A stretch of DNA of 64,000 nt from an uncultured Acidobacteriia bacterium (GCA_903828455.1 CAIKMJ010000025.1:1-64000); one strand, 5' to 3'. Numbered from the stretch's first letter, positions 17,091 through 26,874 are shown. Numbers and translations are program-made. The notes: generated by a model from the letters alone, not told the origin.

Positions 17091-17123
17091 AAAACGCGTC
17101 GGTTCAGCGCCGGCGCGTTTTTT
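17091..17123 (+). terminator. rho-independent terminator
   Basis: AAAACGCGTCGG (17091-17102) folds back on CGGCGCGTTTT (17111-17121) through a short loop, followed by a T run (17118-17123). It lies about 40 nt after the FG-GAP gene. The following 17124-17388 holds no gene that I can support. Confidence 0.8.
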
Positions 17124-17388
17124 GTTTGGAGCCACCAAGCATGTGCAGCGAGGAGAAAAGGCCAGACGACTGCGCGCGCGACCCCGTCCGGCAACCTCCC
17201 CCGAGTCTGCCGCCGGAATCACGCGCCAGCCAATCCGTACTCTGTTGTATCGTGGGAACGTTGCCGATTCCAGCAAAATCGCGCGTTCGCGGCGTATTTC
17301 AACAGCTTTTTTCCGTCACGGAATCATTGGTTTGCAGACGCGTCCTGTGCATGCGCTGTGCAAACTATGTGCATAAACCGGAGCGCTT

Positions 17389-18513
17389 ATGATTTGTTCG
17401 GGCCAGTCGGTGTTCACGGGTCGAACCATTGACGTTCGCTTCGGCCGGACCATCGAAGAAGTGACTGACGCGGCGAATCCTTCGCAACTGCTCATCGCTC
17501 CCGGCTTCATCGATCTCCAGGTCAACGGCTTCGCCGGTGTCGACTTCAACTCGCCCGTCGCAACGCTTCCCGAAATCTCACGCGCCATCGACGCCATCCT
17601 CGCCACCGGCGTCACCCGTTTCCTGCCTACCGTCATCACGGGCCCGCCCGACGCCATGCTCGCCGCGCTCGCCAATCTCCGTCGCGCGCAACGTGAACTT
17701 CCCCGCGGCCGCGCCATCGCCGGCTTTCATGTGGAAGGCCCGCATATCGGCGCGGAAGACGGCCCCCGCGGCGCCCATCCCGCCGCATGCGTGCGCCCGC
17801 CCGATCCGGACGAATTTCGCCGCTGGCAGCACGCGACCGACAACCACATCCGGCTCGTCACCTTATCGCCGCACTGGCCCGATGCGCCTCGCTACATTGC
17901 CGCTCTCGTGCGCGATGGGGTCGCGGTCTCCATCGGCCACACGTCCGCCACGCCGGATCAGATTCGCGCCGCCGCGGATGCGGGCGCAAGCCTCTGCACT
18001 CACCTCGGCAACGCCGGCCCGGCGCTCGTCCCCAAACAACCCAACCTCTATTGGGAACAGCTCGCCGACGACCGCCTCTCCGCCAGCTTCATCGCCGACG
18101 GCATTCATCTCAGCGACGCCTTCCTTCGAGCCGCGGCGCGCGCCAAAGGCCCTGTCCGCACCATCCTCGTTACGGACGCCGCCGCTCCCGCCGGAGCCAC
18201 ACCGGGCCGCTACCGGCTCGGCGAACTCGACGTGACGCTGACGCCGGACGCCGACCGAGTGGTGCTCACCGGAACTGGTAAACTCGCGGGCTCGGCGCTG
18301 CGCATGAATCACGCGATTGCAAATTTCTCGCGCATCGCCCGCGCTTCGCTGGCCGACGCTGTCACTGCCGCGACCGCCAATCCGGCCCGCATTATCGGGC
18401 TTCCGCACGCGCTCGCGCCCGGCTGCCCGGCGGATCTCGTTGTGTTCAGCTCCGCCGATCCACTCACGATCCACCAGGTCTTCCTCGACGGCGAACTCGT
18501 TTTTTCCGCATAA
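17389..18513 (+). CDS. nagA: N-acetylglucosamine-6-phosphate deacetylase
   Basis: 374-residue amidohydrolase that converts GlcNAc-6-phosphate to glucosamine-6-phosphate in amino-sugar and cell-wall recycling. Family motifs are in order: APGFIDLQVNG (37-47), HVEGPHI with metal ligand Glu116, SIGHTSA with His184, CTHLGNAG with His205, and the catalytic Asp263 in VTDAAAPAG. The usual HLFNAM reads HLGNAG. GGAG (17380-17383) lies 5 nt upstream. MurQ (56857) in this window would supply its substrate by opening MurNAc-6-phosphate. Monocistronic or co-transcribed with the acyl-CoA dehydrogenase 27 nt downstream. Confidence 0.9.
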   Translation: MICSGQSVFTGRTIDVRFGRTIEEVTDAANPSQLLIAPGFIDLQVNGFAGVDFNSPVATLPEISRAIDAILATGVTRFLPTVITGPPDAMLAALANLRRAQRELPRGRAIAGFHVEGPHIGAEDGPRGAHPAACVRPPDPDEFRRWQHATDNHIRLVTLSPHWPDAPRYIAALVRDGVAVSIGHTSATPDQIRAAADAGASLCTHLGNAGPALVPKQPNLYWEQLADDRLSASFIADGIHLSDAFLRAAARAKGPVRTILVTDAAAPAGATPGRYRLGELDVTLTPDADRVVLTGTGKLAGSALRMNHAIANFSRIARASLADAVTAATANPARIIGLPHALAPGCPADLVVFSSADPLTIHQVFLDGELVFSA

Positions 18514-18540
18514 TCAAGTCAGGCACCACACTCGCGAGCC

Positions 18541-19683
18541 ATGGACTTCGAATACACGCCCGACCAGATCGCCCTCCGCCGCGCTGTCCGCGAATTCGCC
18601 GCCGCCGAAATTGCGCCGCACGTCATGGAATGGGACGAAGCGCAGACCTTCCCGCTTGCCGTCATCAAGAAGCTCGGCCAACTCGGCTACATGGGCGCGA
18701 TCTTCCCGGAAGAGTACGGCGGCGCGGGTCTCGGCTACGTCGAATACGCCATCATCATTGAGGAACTCTCGCGCGTGGATGGCTCGGTCGGCATCATCGT
18801 AGCGGCCCACACGTCGCTCTGCTCGAATCACATTTACAAGGCCGGCACCAAGGAGCAGAAGGAAGAGTACCTGACCAAACTCACCAGCGGCGAATGGATC
18901 GGCTGCTGGTCGCTTACGGAATCGGAAGCGGGTTCCGATGCCGGCGGCACACGCTCGATTGCCGTGCAGGACGGTTCCGACTGGGTCATCAACGGTGCGA
19001 AGACCTTCACCACGAACGCACACTACGCCGACCTCTGCGTCGGCATGGCGATGACCGACCGCAGCCAGGCGGCGCACGGCATTTCCGCTTTCCTCATCCC
19101 GAAAGGCACGCCCGGATTTCGCGCCGGCAAGAAAGAAAATAAGCTCGGGCTCCGCGCCAGTGACACGGGCGAAGTCATCTTCTCCGATTGCCGCGTGCCG
19201 GAATCGCAGATGCTCGGCAGACGCGGCGAAGGCTTTGTCGACAGCCTGCGGATTCTCGATGGCGGACGCGTGTCCATCGCGGCGCTCTCCATCGGGATGG
19301 CGCAGGGCGCTTACGACGCGGCGCTGAAGTACGCGAAGCTGCGCAAGCAATTCGGACGCCCGATTTCGGAGTTTCAGGCAATCCAGCACAAGTTAGTCGA
19401 TATGGCGACGCGCATCGACGCCTCGCGGCTGCTGACTTATCGCGCCGCCACGATGCTGGATGCCGGCAAGCGAGTAACTCGCGAATCGGCGATGGCGAAG
19501 TTATTCGCCTCGGAGTCGGCGGTATGGATCGCCGGCGAAGCGGTGCAGATTCACGGCGGCTACGGGTTTATCAAGGACTATCCGGTGGAGAAGTTTTATC
19601 GCGACGTGAAGCTGTGTACCATCGGCGAAGGTACGAGCGAGATACAGCGGTTAGTAATTGCGCGGCAGTTACTGAAAGAGTAA
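18541..19683 (+). CDS. acyl-CoA dehydrogenase
   Basis: 380-residue FAD flavoprotein of the short/medium-chain type, introducing the 2,3 double bond in acyl-CoA with electrons passing to ETF. It shows the helical N domain, the middle FAD-binding sheet ([14 protein letters not shown]), and the C domain with [16 protein letters not shown] and [20 protein letters not shown]. The catalytic glutamate lies in [14 protein letters not shown]. Length is standard. Chain specificity cannot be read with certainty; the sequence is butyryl-CoA-dehydrogenase-like. It ends 79 bp before the convergent AbrB-type gene, and 19684-19762 holds no gene. Confidence 0.92.
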   Translation: MDFEYTPDQIALRRAVREFAAAEIAPHVMEWDEAQTFPLAVIKKLGQLGYMGAIFPEEYGGAGLGYVEYAIIIEELSRVDGSVGIIVAAHTSLCSNHIYKAGTKEQKEEYLTKLTSGEWIGCWSLTESEAGSDAGGTRSIAVQDGSDWVINGAKTFTTNAHYADLCVGMAMTDRSQAAHGISAFLIPKGTPGFRAGKKENKLGLRASDTGEVIFSDCRVPESQMLGRRGEGFVDSLRILDGGRVSIAALSIGMAQGAYDAALKYAKLRKQFGRPISEFQAIQHKLVDMATRIDASRLLTYRAATMLDAGKRVTRESAMAKLFASESAVWIAGEAVQIHGGYGFIKDYPVEKFYRDVKLCTIGEGTSEIQRLVIARQLLKE

Positions 19684-19762
19684 GACTCCGCAGTAACTTG
19701 CCAGCCGGCAGAGAGCAGCGGTTTGCCGCGGACCTGCGCCCGCCAGCAGCCGGACAACTAAG

Positions 19763-20029
19763 TTAGTACCGACCGCCGTCATGACGCCGTCTAACCTCGC
19801 GCCCGGCCGCCGTGTTCATCTGCGTGATCGATTTCGGTGTGCCTGTGCACTTGAGGCGGCCGATGACCTGATCCAAACTCGACTCCGGAGATTGGGCCAC
19901 CGGGCGAAGCAGAATTCCATCAGGAGTGTCCTCCACCGTGAACTCCGTGCCTGCTCCCCAGCAGTGAGCATTGCGGATATTCCGTGGAAGAACGATCTGT
20001 CCCTTCGCCGAAAGCCGCGTGGTTCGCAT
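19763..20029 (-). CDS. AbrB/MazE/SpoVT-type DNA-binding protein, antitoxin-like
   Basis: 88 residues. The N terminus is the swapped-hairpin DNA-binding domain (TTRLSAKGQIVLPRNIRNAH, then FTVEDTPDGILLRP). The C terminus ends REVRRRHDGGRY, the typical tail of MazE-like antitoxins paired with PIN-domain toxins. No toxin gene follows: the next gene is convergent and the 79-bp gap is non-coding. Its ATG is one base after the stop codon of the CLC channel gene, so it is translationally coupled to that gene. It could be an orphan antitoxin or a regulator recruited to the chloride-channel operon. Confidence 0.8.
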   Translation of the reverse strand: MRTTRLSAKGQIVLPRNIRNAHCWGAGTEFTVEDTPDGILLRPVAQSPESSLDQVIGRLKCTGTPKSITQMNTAAGREVRRRHDGGRY

Positions 20030-20030
20030 T

Positions 20031-21785
20031 CTATTTCGCCCCGCCTGTCGCCAGCACTTCCATCGCCTGCTGCCTCGCGCGCATGACATCGCTCGACGAA
20101 AGCATGCCGACCAGCCGGCCGGTCGCCGGGTCCACCACCGGCAGATAGTCATGATGCCCCAGCGCCAGTTCGCGCTCCGCGACGGCCATCGAGTGCGAGC
20201 CGGAAATGCTGCGCGCGCTTCGATCCATCACGGCGTCAACCGGCGTCGCGTCCCACTGCTCGCGCGGCACCGCGCTGAGCGACTTCAGCGCGGCCATCCC
20301 CAGAAAGATCCCGCTGCCGTCAACGACCGGGAGTTCCTGCAACGAATGCTCCACCAGATGACGATCCATAAATTCCGCCAGGGTCTGTTCCGGGCTGGTC
20401 GTCACGAGCTTCGTTGCCATCCAGTTTCGGCTCGGTATCGTGCCCATCAGTCCGTCATCGCTGGTGCGTCGCGGCCTCTGGGATTCGGAATTGGAGATGC
20501 CCGAGGCCAGCAGGAACGCCGTTGAAGAGGCGATCAGCGACGGCACCACAAGCGCCGGACTGCCTGTCGCTTCGGCCACGAAGACCGCGGCAAACAGAAG
20601 ACTGTTGTAGCTCGCCCCCGTGAATGCAGCGATGCCGATCAGCGTGAACAGGCCCGGCTGGCTGGGATGGAACGCGGCGTCGAAGCTTGCACCGAGCGCC
20701 GCGCCGATGGTCGCCGAAGGTACGAACAGCCCGCCGACTCCTCCGGTGCCGAAGGTGAACGCGGTCGCCAGAAGCTTCGCCGCGAAGATGATCAGGCATC
20801 CGGTGAGCAGATACTTGCCGTTCAGCAGATTGTTCGCCACCGGCAGACCGGCCTGCAGCGTGACGGGCGCGCCGGTCAGCCAGATCATCGCCAGCGCAAT
20901 TCCACTCACGATGACGCCGCCGCTGAGCAGCTTCAGCACGCGCGGCGCTGTCGAGCGTCCCCACGTCTGCTTGATGCGACGGAGGCACCCGAGGAATAAG
21001 TGTGATGCCAGGCCGCCCGCGAGGCCGAGCGGCACGCAGATCAGCAGATCGCGAAGGTTCAGATGATAAACGAAGCGGATCGGGAAGTATGGCGTCGAAG
21101 GCCGGAACACCACGAAAGTCGCGTAGCTCGTCGCCGCCGCCACCAGCGCGTGGATCAGCGATTCGTGCGCCAGATCCTGTTTGTACGGCGACTCGATCCC
21201 CATGATTGCGCCCGTCAGCGGCGCGCGGAAGATTGCCCCGATGCCCGCGGCGGCGCCGGCCAGCATGGTCGTCTCGCCGCGCCCGTGCAGCGGCTTCAGA
21301 AAGGCCACGCGGTTGATCTGCCGCTGGATCAGCAGACTGATGGTGCCGCCAAGCCACTTGCTCGCGCCCTCCATTCCGGCGCTCGCCCCGAAGCCCATCG
21401 TGGTGACGGACGCGGCCAGCTTGGGCAGCGCCGATTCGAAGGCAATGCCGGTTTCCGGACGATGATAGGCGAGCACCACCTCATCTGCCATGGACGAAGA
21501 CGGCACTTTGAAGATCGTCAGAATCACGCCCGTGAGGATCATGCCGGCGATCGGCATCAGGCAGAGCTGCCACGGCGTCAGCCAGCGGGAGAAGTGCTCC
21601 CAAAGCAGCGTATTGACCACGAAATCGTAGGCGGCGATCGCCGCGCCGACAACGACACCGATCGGCGCGGCAACCAGAAAGACGTGGCGCGCAATGCGGA
21701 AATGCTCGCTCAGATTTTTCGCGAGTGACGTCGATAACTGAATTCTCTGAAGGGAACGAACTTTGGAAATCACGTTTGCGCGCAA
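20031..21785 (-). CDS. CLC-family chloride channel/transporter with C-terminal CBS pair
   Basis: About 584 residues with ten or more membrane helices, then two CBS domains (about 450-575). CLC signatures: an FGASAGMEGASKWLGG segment corresponds to GxEGP, with candidate gating Glu139, and GTGGVGGLFVPSATIGAALG is the third signature. The CBS pair carries SGSHSMAVAERELALG and DYLPVVDPATGRLVGML; in this family it binds adenine nucleotides and tunes transport. The first signature (GSGIP in canonical members) reads SMADEVV, as in a divergent prokaryotic subgroup, so ion selectivity and channel versus antiporter behaviour are uncertain. The TTG start at 21785 is provisional; a GTG four codons downstream is an alternative. 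21786-21992 holds no supported gene. Confidence 0.88.
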   Translation of the reverse strand: MRANVISKVRSLQRIQLSTSLAKNLSEHFRIARHVFLVAAPIGVVVGAAIAAYDFVVNTLLWEHFSRWLTPWQLCLMPIAGMILTGVILTIFKVPSSSMADEVVLAYHRPETGIAFESALPKLAASVTTMGFGASAGMEGASKWLGGTISLLIQRQINRVAFLKPLHGRGETTMLAGAAAGIGAIFRAPLTGAIMGIESPYKQDLAHESLIHALVAAATSYATFVVFRPSTPYFPIRFVYHLNLRDLLICVPLGLAGGLASHLFLGCLRRIKQTWGRSTAPRVLKLLSGGVIVSGIALAMIWLTGAPVTLQAGLPVANNLLNGKYLLTGCLIIFAAKLLATAFTFGTGGVGGLFVPSATIGAALGASFDAAFHPSQPGLFTLIGIAAFTGASYNSLLFAAVFVAEATGSPALVVPSLIASSTAFLLASGISNSESQRPRRTSDDGLMGTIPSRNWMATKLVTTSPEQTLAEFMDRHLVEHSLQELPVVDGSGIFLGMAALKSLSAVPREQWDATPVDAVMDRSARSISGSHSMAVAERELALGHHDYLPVVDPATGRLVGMLSSSDVMRARQQAMEVLATGGAK

Positions 21786-21992
21786 TGCTCCTTCACTGGA
21801 TCAGGAGTCATCAGCCGCTGGAAGGAAGCCCGGCAGGCGTTTCAGGCGAACCCCATCGCCTCTGTTTTCAGGAGTCGAACTTGAACCCTTCGATGATAAC
21901 AAAAATTGGCCGGGTCACCTGGCGTGGCTTTCCGATCGCCGCGCGCGGCCCGGCAAAACGCGCCGGAACGTGCGAAACTACTGCTGGCACCC

Positions 21993-23099
21993 GTGACTCC
22001 CCGCGAACTCTCCCGCCTTGCCACCGCGCTCGAAAACGGCGACGCCGCCGCCTTCGCCCGCCTTGCCGCGCTGCCCCGCGGCCACGGCCTCATCACCGGC
22101 ATCACCGGCCCGCCCGGCGCCGGTAAAAGCACTCTCGTCGACGCCGTCACCGCGGAACTCCGCCGCCGCGGCCACACCGTTGCCATCATCGCCGTCGATC
22201 CCTCCAGTCGCTCCACCGGCGGCGCTGTCCTTGGAGACCGTGTCCGCATGCAGCGCCATCATTCGGACCCCGGCGTCTTCATTCGCTCCACCGCGACTCG
22301 CGGCGCATCCGGCGGGCTCGCCCGCGCCACCAGCGCCCTCGCGCGACTCTTTCGCAGCGCCGGCTTCGACTACATCCTCATCGAAACCGTCGGCACCGGT
22401 CAGGATGAAATCGACGTCGCCTCGCTCGCCGACCTCACGCTCGTCGTCCTCGTCCCCGGCATGGGCGACGACGTGCAGGCCATCAAAGCCGGCATCATGG
22501 AAATCGCCGACGTCTTCGTCATCAACAAGGCCGACCGCCCCGGTGCCGATCAGTCACAGCGCGATATTGAAGCCATGCTCTCGCTCGGCGCAACCAACCC
22601 GCCGGTCCTCCGCACCGTTGCCCTCGACGGCACCGGCATTGCCGAACTCTGCGACGAACTGGCCCGCCACAAGCCGCGCGCCGAACAACCGGCGTCGCCC
22701 GTCGATGGCTTCCCGATCGATCACCTCGGCATCGCCGTCCGTTCGCTGGCCGAAGCCCTGCAGTTCTACGAGCGCGACCTCGGCCTGCCTGTGCTCTCCC
22801 GCGAAGTTGTCCCGCATGAGAAGGTGAGCGTCGCCATGCTTCCTGCCGGCGGCTCGCGCATCGAGCTGCTCGAACCCACCGCCGCCGATTCGCCCGTCTC
22901 GAAGTTCCTCGAAACGCGCGGCCCCGGCCTTCACCACGTTGCTCTGCGTGTGCCTGACCTGCACGCGGTGATCGCCCGCCTCGAAGCCTCCGGCGCGCGC
23001 CTGCTCGGCCTGCCCCGGCGCGGCGCCGGCGGACATCTCTATGTGTTCGTCCACCCGGCCGGCACCGGTGGCGTACTATGGGAACTTATTCAGGATTAA
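21993..23099 (+). CDS. fusion of MeaB-type GTPase and methylmalonyl-CoA epimerase
   Basis: 368-residue two-domain protein. Residues 1-241 are a MeaB/ArgK G3E GTPase: P-loop GPPGAGKST (39-47), VDPSSRSTGGAVLGDRVRM, ETVGTGQDE and NKAD. MeaB protects and loads the B12 cofactor of methylmalonyl-CoA mutase. Residues 242-368 are a glyoxalase-fold methylmalonyl-CoA epimerase with candidate metal ligands in DHLGIAV, LHHVALRV and the final WELIQD. The normal C-terminal MeaB dimerisation helices (about 60-80 residues) are missing and the epimerase takes their place. The start is uncertain: GTG 21993 fits the MeaB N terminus, while an in-frame TTG at 21906 would add 29 residues. mtnP follows by 22 nt. 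Confidence 0.88.
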   Translation: MTPRELSRLATALENGDAAAFARLAALPRGHGLITGITGPPGAGKSTLVDAVTAELRRRGHTVAIIAVDPSSRSTGGAVLGDRVRMQRHHSDPGVFIRSTATRGASGGLARATSALARLFRSAGFDYILIETVGTGQDEIDVASLADLTLVVLVPGMGDDVQAIKAGIMEIADVFVINKADRPGADQSQRDIEAMLSLGATNPPVLRTVALDGTGIAELCDELARHKPRAEQPASPVDGFPIDHLGIAVRSLAEALQFYERDLGLPVLSREVVPHEKVSVAMLPAGGSRIELLEPTAADSPVSKFLETRGPGLHHVALRVPDLHAVIARLEASGARLLGLPRRGAGGHLYVFVHPAGTGGVLWELIQD

Positions 23100-23121
23100 T
23101 CAGCCAGAAAGGTTCATTTCC

Positions 23122-23979
23122 TTGCCTAAAATCGGTATCATCGGCGGCTCCGGACTCTACTCCATGCCCGGCTTCACCGACCAGCGCGAAGTCGCGGTCG
23201 ACACTCCGTTCGGCGCACCTTCCGATCCTTACGTGGTCGGCCAGCTCGAAGGCCACGAAGTCGCCTTCCTCGCGCGCCATGGCCGCGGCCATCGCATCTC
23301 GCCTTCGGAGCTGAATTTCCGCGCTAACATCTTCGGCATGAAGAAGCTCGGCGTGGAGCGCATCATCTCATTGAGCGCCGTCGGCTCGCTCAAAGAAGAG
23401 CACCGCCCGCTCGACTTCGTGGTGCCCGATCAGTTCTTCGACCGCACGCGCGGCCGCATCTCCACCTTCTTCGGCGAGGGCCTCGTCGCGCACGTCAGCT
23501 TTGCCGATCCCGTCTGCGGCCAGCTCGCCGCCGTCGCCGCCTCGGCCTGCAAGGCGTCCGGCGTGAACGTCAAACAAGGCGGAACCTACCTTTGCATGGA
23601 AGGTCCGGCCTTTTCGACCAAAGCCGAATCGAACATCTACCGCTCGTGGAACATGGACGTCATCGGCATGACGAATCTGCAGGAGGCCAAGCTCGCCCGC
23701 GAAGCCGAGATCTGCTACACCACCATCGCCATGGTTACCGACTACGACTGCTGGCACGAAGACCACGACGCGGTCACCGTCACCGACATCATCCGCGTCC
23801 TCACGCAGAACGCGGAGAACGCCTGTAAGGTCGTCGCCGCGGCGGTGAAGTCCATGCCTGCCCAGCGCGAATGCAAGTGCGGCGCGGCGCTCGCCCATGC
23901 GCTCATCACGGACCGTAAGGTCGTCCCGGCGGAAACGATTCAGAAGCTGGAGCCCATTGTTGGCAAATATTTCGTGTAA
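23122..23979 (+). CDS. mtnP: S-methyl-5'-thioadenosine phosphorylase
   Basis: 285-residue purine nucleoside phosphorylase-family enzyme that cleaves methylthioadenosine to adenine and methylthioribose-1-phosphate in methionine salvage. Motifs: IGIIGGSGLY at the N terminus, ARHGRGH, LSAVGSL, GGTYLCMEGPAFSTKAES and VTDYDCW. A CKC near the C terminus is unusual and may be structural. TTG start, supported by AGAAAGG (23106-23112) 9 nt upstream. Probably co-transcribed with the MeaB-epimerase gene before it and the GT9-like gene that overlaps its end. Confidence 0.92.
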   Translation: MPKIGIIGGSGLYSMPGFTDQREVAVDTPFGAPSDPYVVGQLEGHEVAFLARHGRGHRISPSELNFRANIFGMKKLGVERIISLSAVGSLKEEHRPLDFVVPDQFFDRTRGRISTFFGEGLVAHVSFADPVCGQLAAVAASACKASGVNVKQGGTYLCMEGPAFSTKAESNIYRSWNMDVIGMTNLQEAKLAREAEICYTTIAMVTDYDCWHEDHDAVTVTDIIRVLTQNAENACKVVAAAVKSMPAQRECKCGAALAHALITDRKVVPAETIQKLEPIVGKYFV

Positions 23980-25111
23980 CGATTTACTCGCCGCTCTGCG
24001 TCGCGGCGAGTCCTTGCCGGAAGCGGCCGCGCGCCGGCTCGGTGAGGAGCAGCACGCCGATTTTTTCCGCCTGATCGTGGAACCGCTCGCCGATTCCTTC
24101 GATCCGGCCGATGCCGCCGCCTACGAGCGGCTCATGCAGCTCTGGATCCCGCACGTTCATCGCGTGCCGCCGGCGATTCCGAAGCGCGTCGATACCGTGT
24201 ACGTTCTCTCCCGCGTTACTCTCGGCGCCGATATCAAGATCACAAGCATCGTTCTCGATGCCATGAAACGCCGCTTTCCCGAAGCGCATGTGATCCTCGT
24301 CGGTAACCGCAAGTCTGCTGAGCTCTTCACACTCGACGCGCGCATCGAACATTTCAACGTGCAGTACCCGCGCTCCGGGCCCGTCAGCGAGCGCATCGCC
24401 TTCGGCGAGCAGCTTCGTGAGCAGCTCAGCGCTCGCCACAGCATCGTCGTCGATCCCGATTCGCGCATGACGCAGCTCGGCCTCATCCCGGTCTGCGATC
24501 CCGAACGCTATTTTCATTTCCCCAGCCGCACCAGCGGCGGCACACCAACCGACGAAGCCAACCTCACTCGCCTCACCGAGCAATGGGTGCAGGAGACTTT
24601 CGAGACCGATGCCAGCGCCTTCATCGCGCCCGAGCGCGTGCCGAACGATACGCCCGGCCCGCGCGCGGCCGTCAACTTCGGCGTGGGTGAGAACGAATCC
24701 AAGCGCATCCCGGGCGATTTTGAAGCGCACGTCATCCAGACGCTGGCCGCGCGCTTCGCCACCGTGTGGGTCGATCGCGGCGCGGGCGGGGAAGAGGCCG
24801 CGCGCGTTACGGCCGCCGTGGGAGCCGCCGGCTGTTCCGAGCAGGTTCGTTTCTGGGAAGGTTCGCTGGCGGGCTTTGCTTCCGTCATCGCGCAGTCCGA
24901 TCTCTACGTCGGCTACGATTCGGCCGGCCAGCACGCCGCGGCCGCGGCCGCCACGCCGCTTATCACCGTCTTTGCCGGCGCGCCCAACCGCCGCTTCCGC
25001 AAGCGCTGGTCGCCGAGCGGACCGGGCCCGATTCACATCATCGATGCGTCCCTGCGCAGCCCCGCCGAATGTCTGGAACGAATTTCTGAGATCCTGAATA
25101 AAGGCACATGA
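23960..25111 (+). CDS. glycosyltransferase family 9-like protein
   Basis: 383 residues with two Rossmann-like halves. The C-terminal half has the heptosyltransferase-like stretch SDLYVGYDSAGQHAAAAAAT followed by PLITVFAGAPNRRF, comparable to the GT9 nucleotide-sugar site. The N-terminal half (RVTLGADIKITSIVLDAMKR, then HVILVGNRKS) also fits. The TTG start at 23960 overlaps mtnP by 20 nt and has GGAG (23949-23952) 7 nt upstream. Donor and acceptor are unknown. The D-x-G-x-x-H motif reads DSAGQH, so activity as an LPS heptosyltransferase is not assured. Confidence 0.65.
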   Translation: MANISCNDLLAALRRGESLPEAAARRLGEEQHADFFRLIVEPLADSFDPADAAAYERLMQLWIPHVHRVPPAIPKRVDTVYVLSRVTLGADIKITSIVLDAMKRRFPEAHVILVGNRKSAELFTLDARIEHFNVQYPRSGPVSERIAFGEQLREQLSARHSIVVDPDSRMTQLGLIPVCDPERYFHFPSRTSGGTPTDEANLTRLTEQWVQETFETDASAFIAPERVPNDTPGPRAAVNFGVGENESKRIPGDFEAHVIQTLAARFATVWVDRGAGGEEAARVTAAVGAAGCSEQVRFWEGSLAGFASVIAQSDLYVGYDSAGQHAAAAAATPLITVFAGAPNRRFRKRWSPSGPGPIHIIDASLRSPAECLERISEILNKGT

Positions 25112-25896
25112 ACATCGGGCATCTTCGCGTCGAACCCGGCTCGCGTTTCCGCCTTGCCGCGCGCGATCCCGGCGACACCCGCGGCATTTCCAAATCCCGC
25201 GCCGCGACCGAACTGCCGCGCCACGTCGGACAACTCGCTGCCCTCCACGACCTGCTTTATGCCGAACACCGCCGCGCGCTGCTGATTGTTCTGCAGGGCA
25301 TGGACGCCTCGGGCAAGGACGGCACCATCAAGCACGTGATGTCGGGCGTCAATCCGCAGGGCTGCAGCGTTGTGTCCTTCAAAGAGCCAACGCGCATCGA
25401 ACTCGATCACGACTTTCTCTGGCGCATTCACGCCGCCGTGCCGGCGAAGGGCGACATCGGGATTTTCAACCGTTCGCACTACGAAGACGTGCTCGTCGCG
25501 CGGGTCCACAACATGGTGCCGAAGCCGGTGTGGTCGGCTCGTTACCGGCAGATCAATGAGTTTGAACAGATGTTGTCAGAGAACAACGTTCATATCCTCA
25601 AATTCTTCCTGCACATCTCCAGCGAGGAACAGCGGCGGCGTTTCGACGCGCGCGTATCCGATCCGCGCAAGAACTGGAAGTCATCGCCGGCCGACTTCCG
25701 TGAGCGCGAGCACTGGGATGACTATCAGGCCGCCTATCAGGACGCCATCGCCGGATGCAGCACGAAGTGGGCGCCGTGGCACGTGATCCCCGCCGACCAC
25801 CGCTGGTACCGCAATCACGCCGTGGCCGAAGTCATCGTGCGCACGCTGGAATCGTTCAAAATGAAGTACCCCCGGCTGGCCGCGGCGGCCCGTTAG
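25108..25896 (+). CDS. ppk2: polyphosphate kinase 2 family protein
   Basis: 262-residue P-loop kinase that phosphorylates nucleotides with polyphosphate. Walker A is GMDASGKDG (about 65-73), Walker B is FNRSHYEDVLV, and a lid-region arginine cluster (SSEEQRRRFDAR) follows. The VMSGVNPQGCSVVSFKEPT stretch and the length resemble class III PPK2 enzymes, which can act on AMP as well as ADP; class is inferred from pattern only. The ATG overlaps the upstream TGA (ATGA), indicating coupling to the GT9-like gene. Convergent with hemB, six bases apart, with no terminator between. Confidence 0.88.
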   Translation: MNIGHLRVEPGSRFRLAARDPGDTRGISKSRAATELPRHVGQLAALHDLLYAEHRRALLIVLQGMDASGKDGTIKHVMSGVNPQGCSVVSFKEPTRIELDHDFLWRIHAAVPAKGDIGIFNRSHYEDVLVARVHNMVPKPVWSARYRQINEFEQMLSENNVHILKFFLHISSEEQRRRFDARVSDPRKNWKSSPADFREREHWDDYQAAYQDAIAGCSTKWAPWHVIPADHRWYRNHAVAEVIVRTLESFKMKYPRLAAAAR

Positions 25897-25902
25897 ATTC
25901 CG

Positions 25903-26874
25903 TTACCCCAGCAGTTGCGCCGCCGGTTTTGCAAAGTAAGTCAGAATAAAATCCGCCCCGGCGCGCTTGATCGAAGTCAGCGTCTCCATCATCGCCCGCT
26001 CTTCGTCGATCCACCCGTTCGCCGCCGCCGCCTTGATCATCGAATACTCGCCGCTCACCTGATACGCGCCGATCGGCACATTGCACCTTTGCTTCGCCTG
26101 CAGGATCACGTCCAGATACGCCAGCGCCGGCTTCATGATGATCATGTCCGCGCCTTCTTCGATGTCGAGATCGATCTCTTTCATCGCCTCCCGCGTGTTC
26201 GCCGGATCCATCTGGTAACTGCGCCGGTCGCCGAACTGCGGCGTCGATTCCGCCGCCTCGCGGAACGGCCCATAGAACACTGACGCGAACTTCGCCGCAT
26301 ACGACAGAATCGGCGTCTTCTCATAACCCGCCCCGTCGAGCGCCGTGCGCAGCGCCGCGATGCGTCCGTCCATCATGTCGGCTGGCGCCACGATATCGGC
26401 ACCCGCCCTGGCGTGCGACACCGCCGTTCGCGCCAGCCACTGCAGCGTGGAGTCGTTCTCCACATCGCCGTCCACAATCCTGCCGCAATGGCCGTGGCTC
26501 GTGTACTCGCAGTTGCACACGTCGGTGATCACGATCAGTCCCGGCACTTCGCGCTTAATCGCCCGCACCGCTTCCTGTACGATGCCCTGATCGTCGTACG
26601 CGCCCGACGCCACTTCATCCTTCACGTCCGGAATACCGAACAGCATCACGCCGCTGATGCCGAGCGACACCAGCTCACGGCACTCTTCCACCGCCGTATC
26701 CACCGACAACTGGCACTGTGGCGGCATCGATTTGATGGGCCGCCGCACTCCCTCGCCCGTGCAGATGAAAAGCGGCAGGATGAAATTCGCCGGATCGAGC
26801 CGCGTTTCGCGCACCAGGCGCCGCATCGATTCACTGGACCGCAGGCGCCTTGGGCGCTGAACTGGAAAAGCCAT
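25903..26874 (-). CDS. hemB: porphobilinogen synthase (delta-aminolevulinate dehydratase)
   Basis: 323-residue TIM-barrel enzyme condensing two aminolevulinates to porphobilinogen in tetrapyrrole synthesis. The catalytic zinc cysteines are all present: C120, C122 and C130 in [13 protein letters not shown]. Schiff-base lysines are K195 (YAAKFAS) and K248 (IIMKPALAY). It is therefore the Zn-dependent form. There is no Shine-Dalgarno; TAGAAT (minus strand, 26883-26888) lies 8 nt before the ATG, suggesting leaderless transcription. It supplies precursors for haem, sirohaem and B12, all implied by other genes here. Confidence 0.95.
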   Translation of the reverse strand: MAFPVQRPRRLRSSESMRRLVRETRLDPANFILPLFICTGEGVRRPIKSMPPQCQLSVDTAVEECRELVSLGISGVMLFGIPDVKDEVASGAYDDQGIVQEAVRAIKREVPGLIVITDVCNCEYTSHGHCGRIVDGDVENDSTLQWLARTAVSHARAGADIVAPADMMDGRIAALRTALDGAGYEKTPILSYAAKFASVFYGPFREAAESTPQFGDRRSYQMDPANTREAMKEIDLDIEEGADMIIMKPALAYLDVILQAKQRCNVPIGAYQVSGEYSMIKAAAANGWIDEERAMMETLTSIKRAGADFILTYFAKPAAQLLG

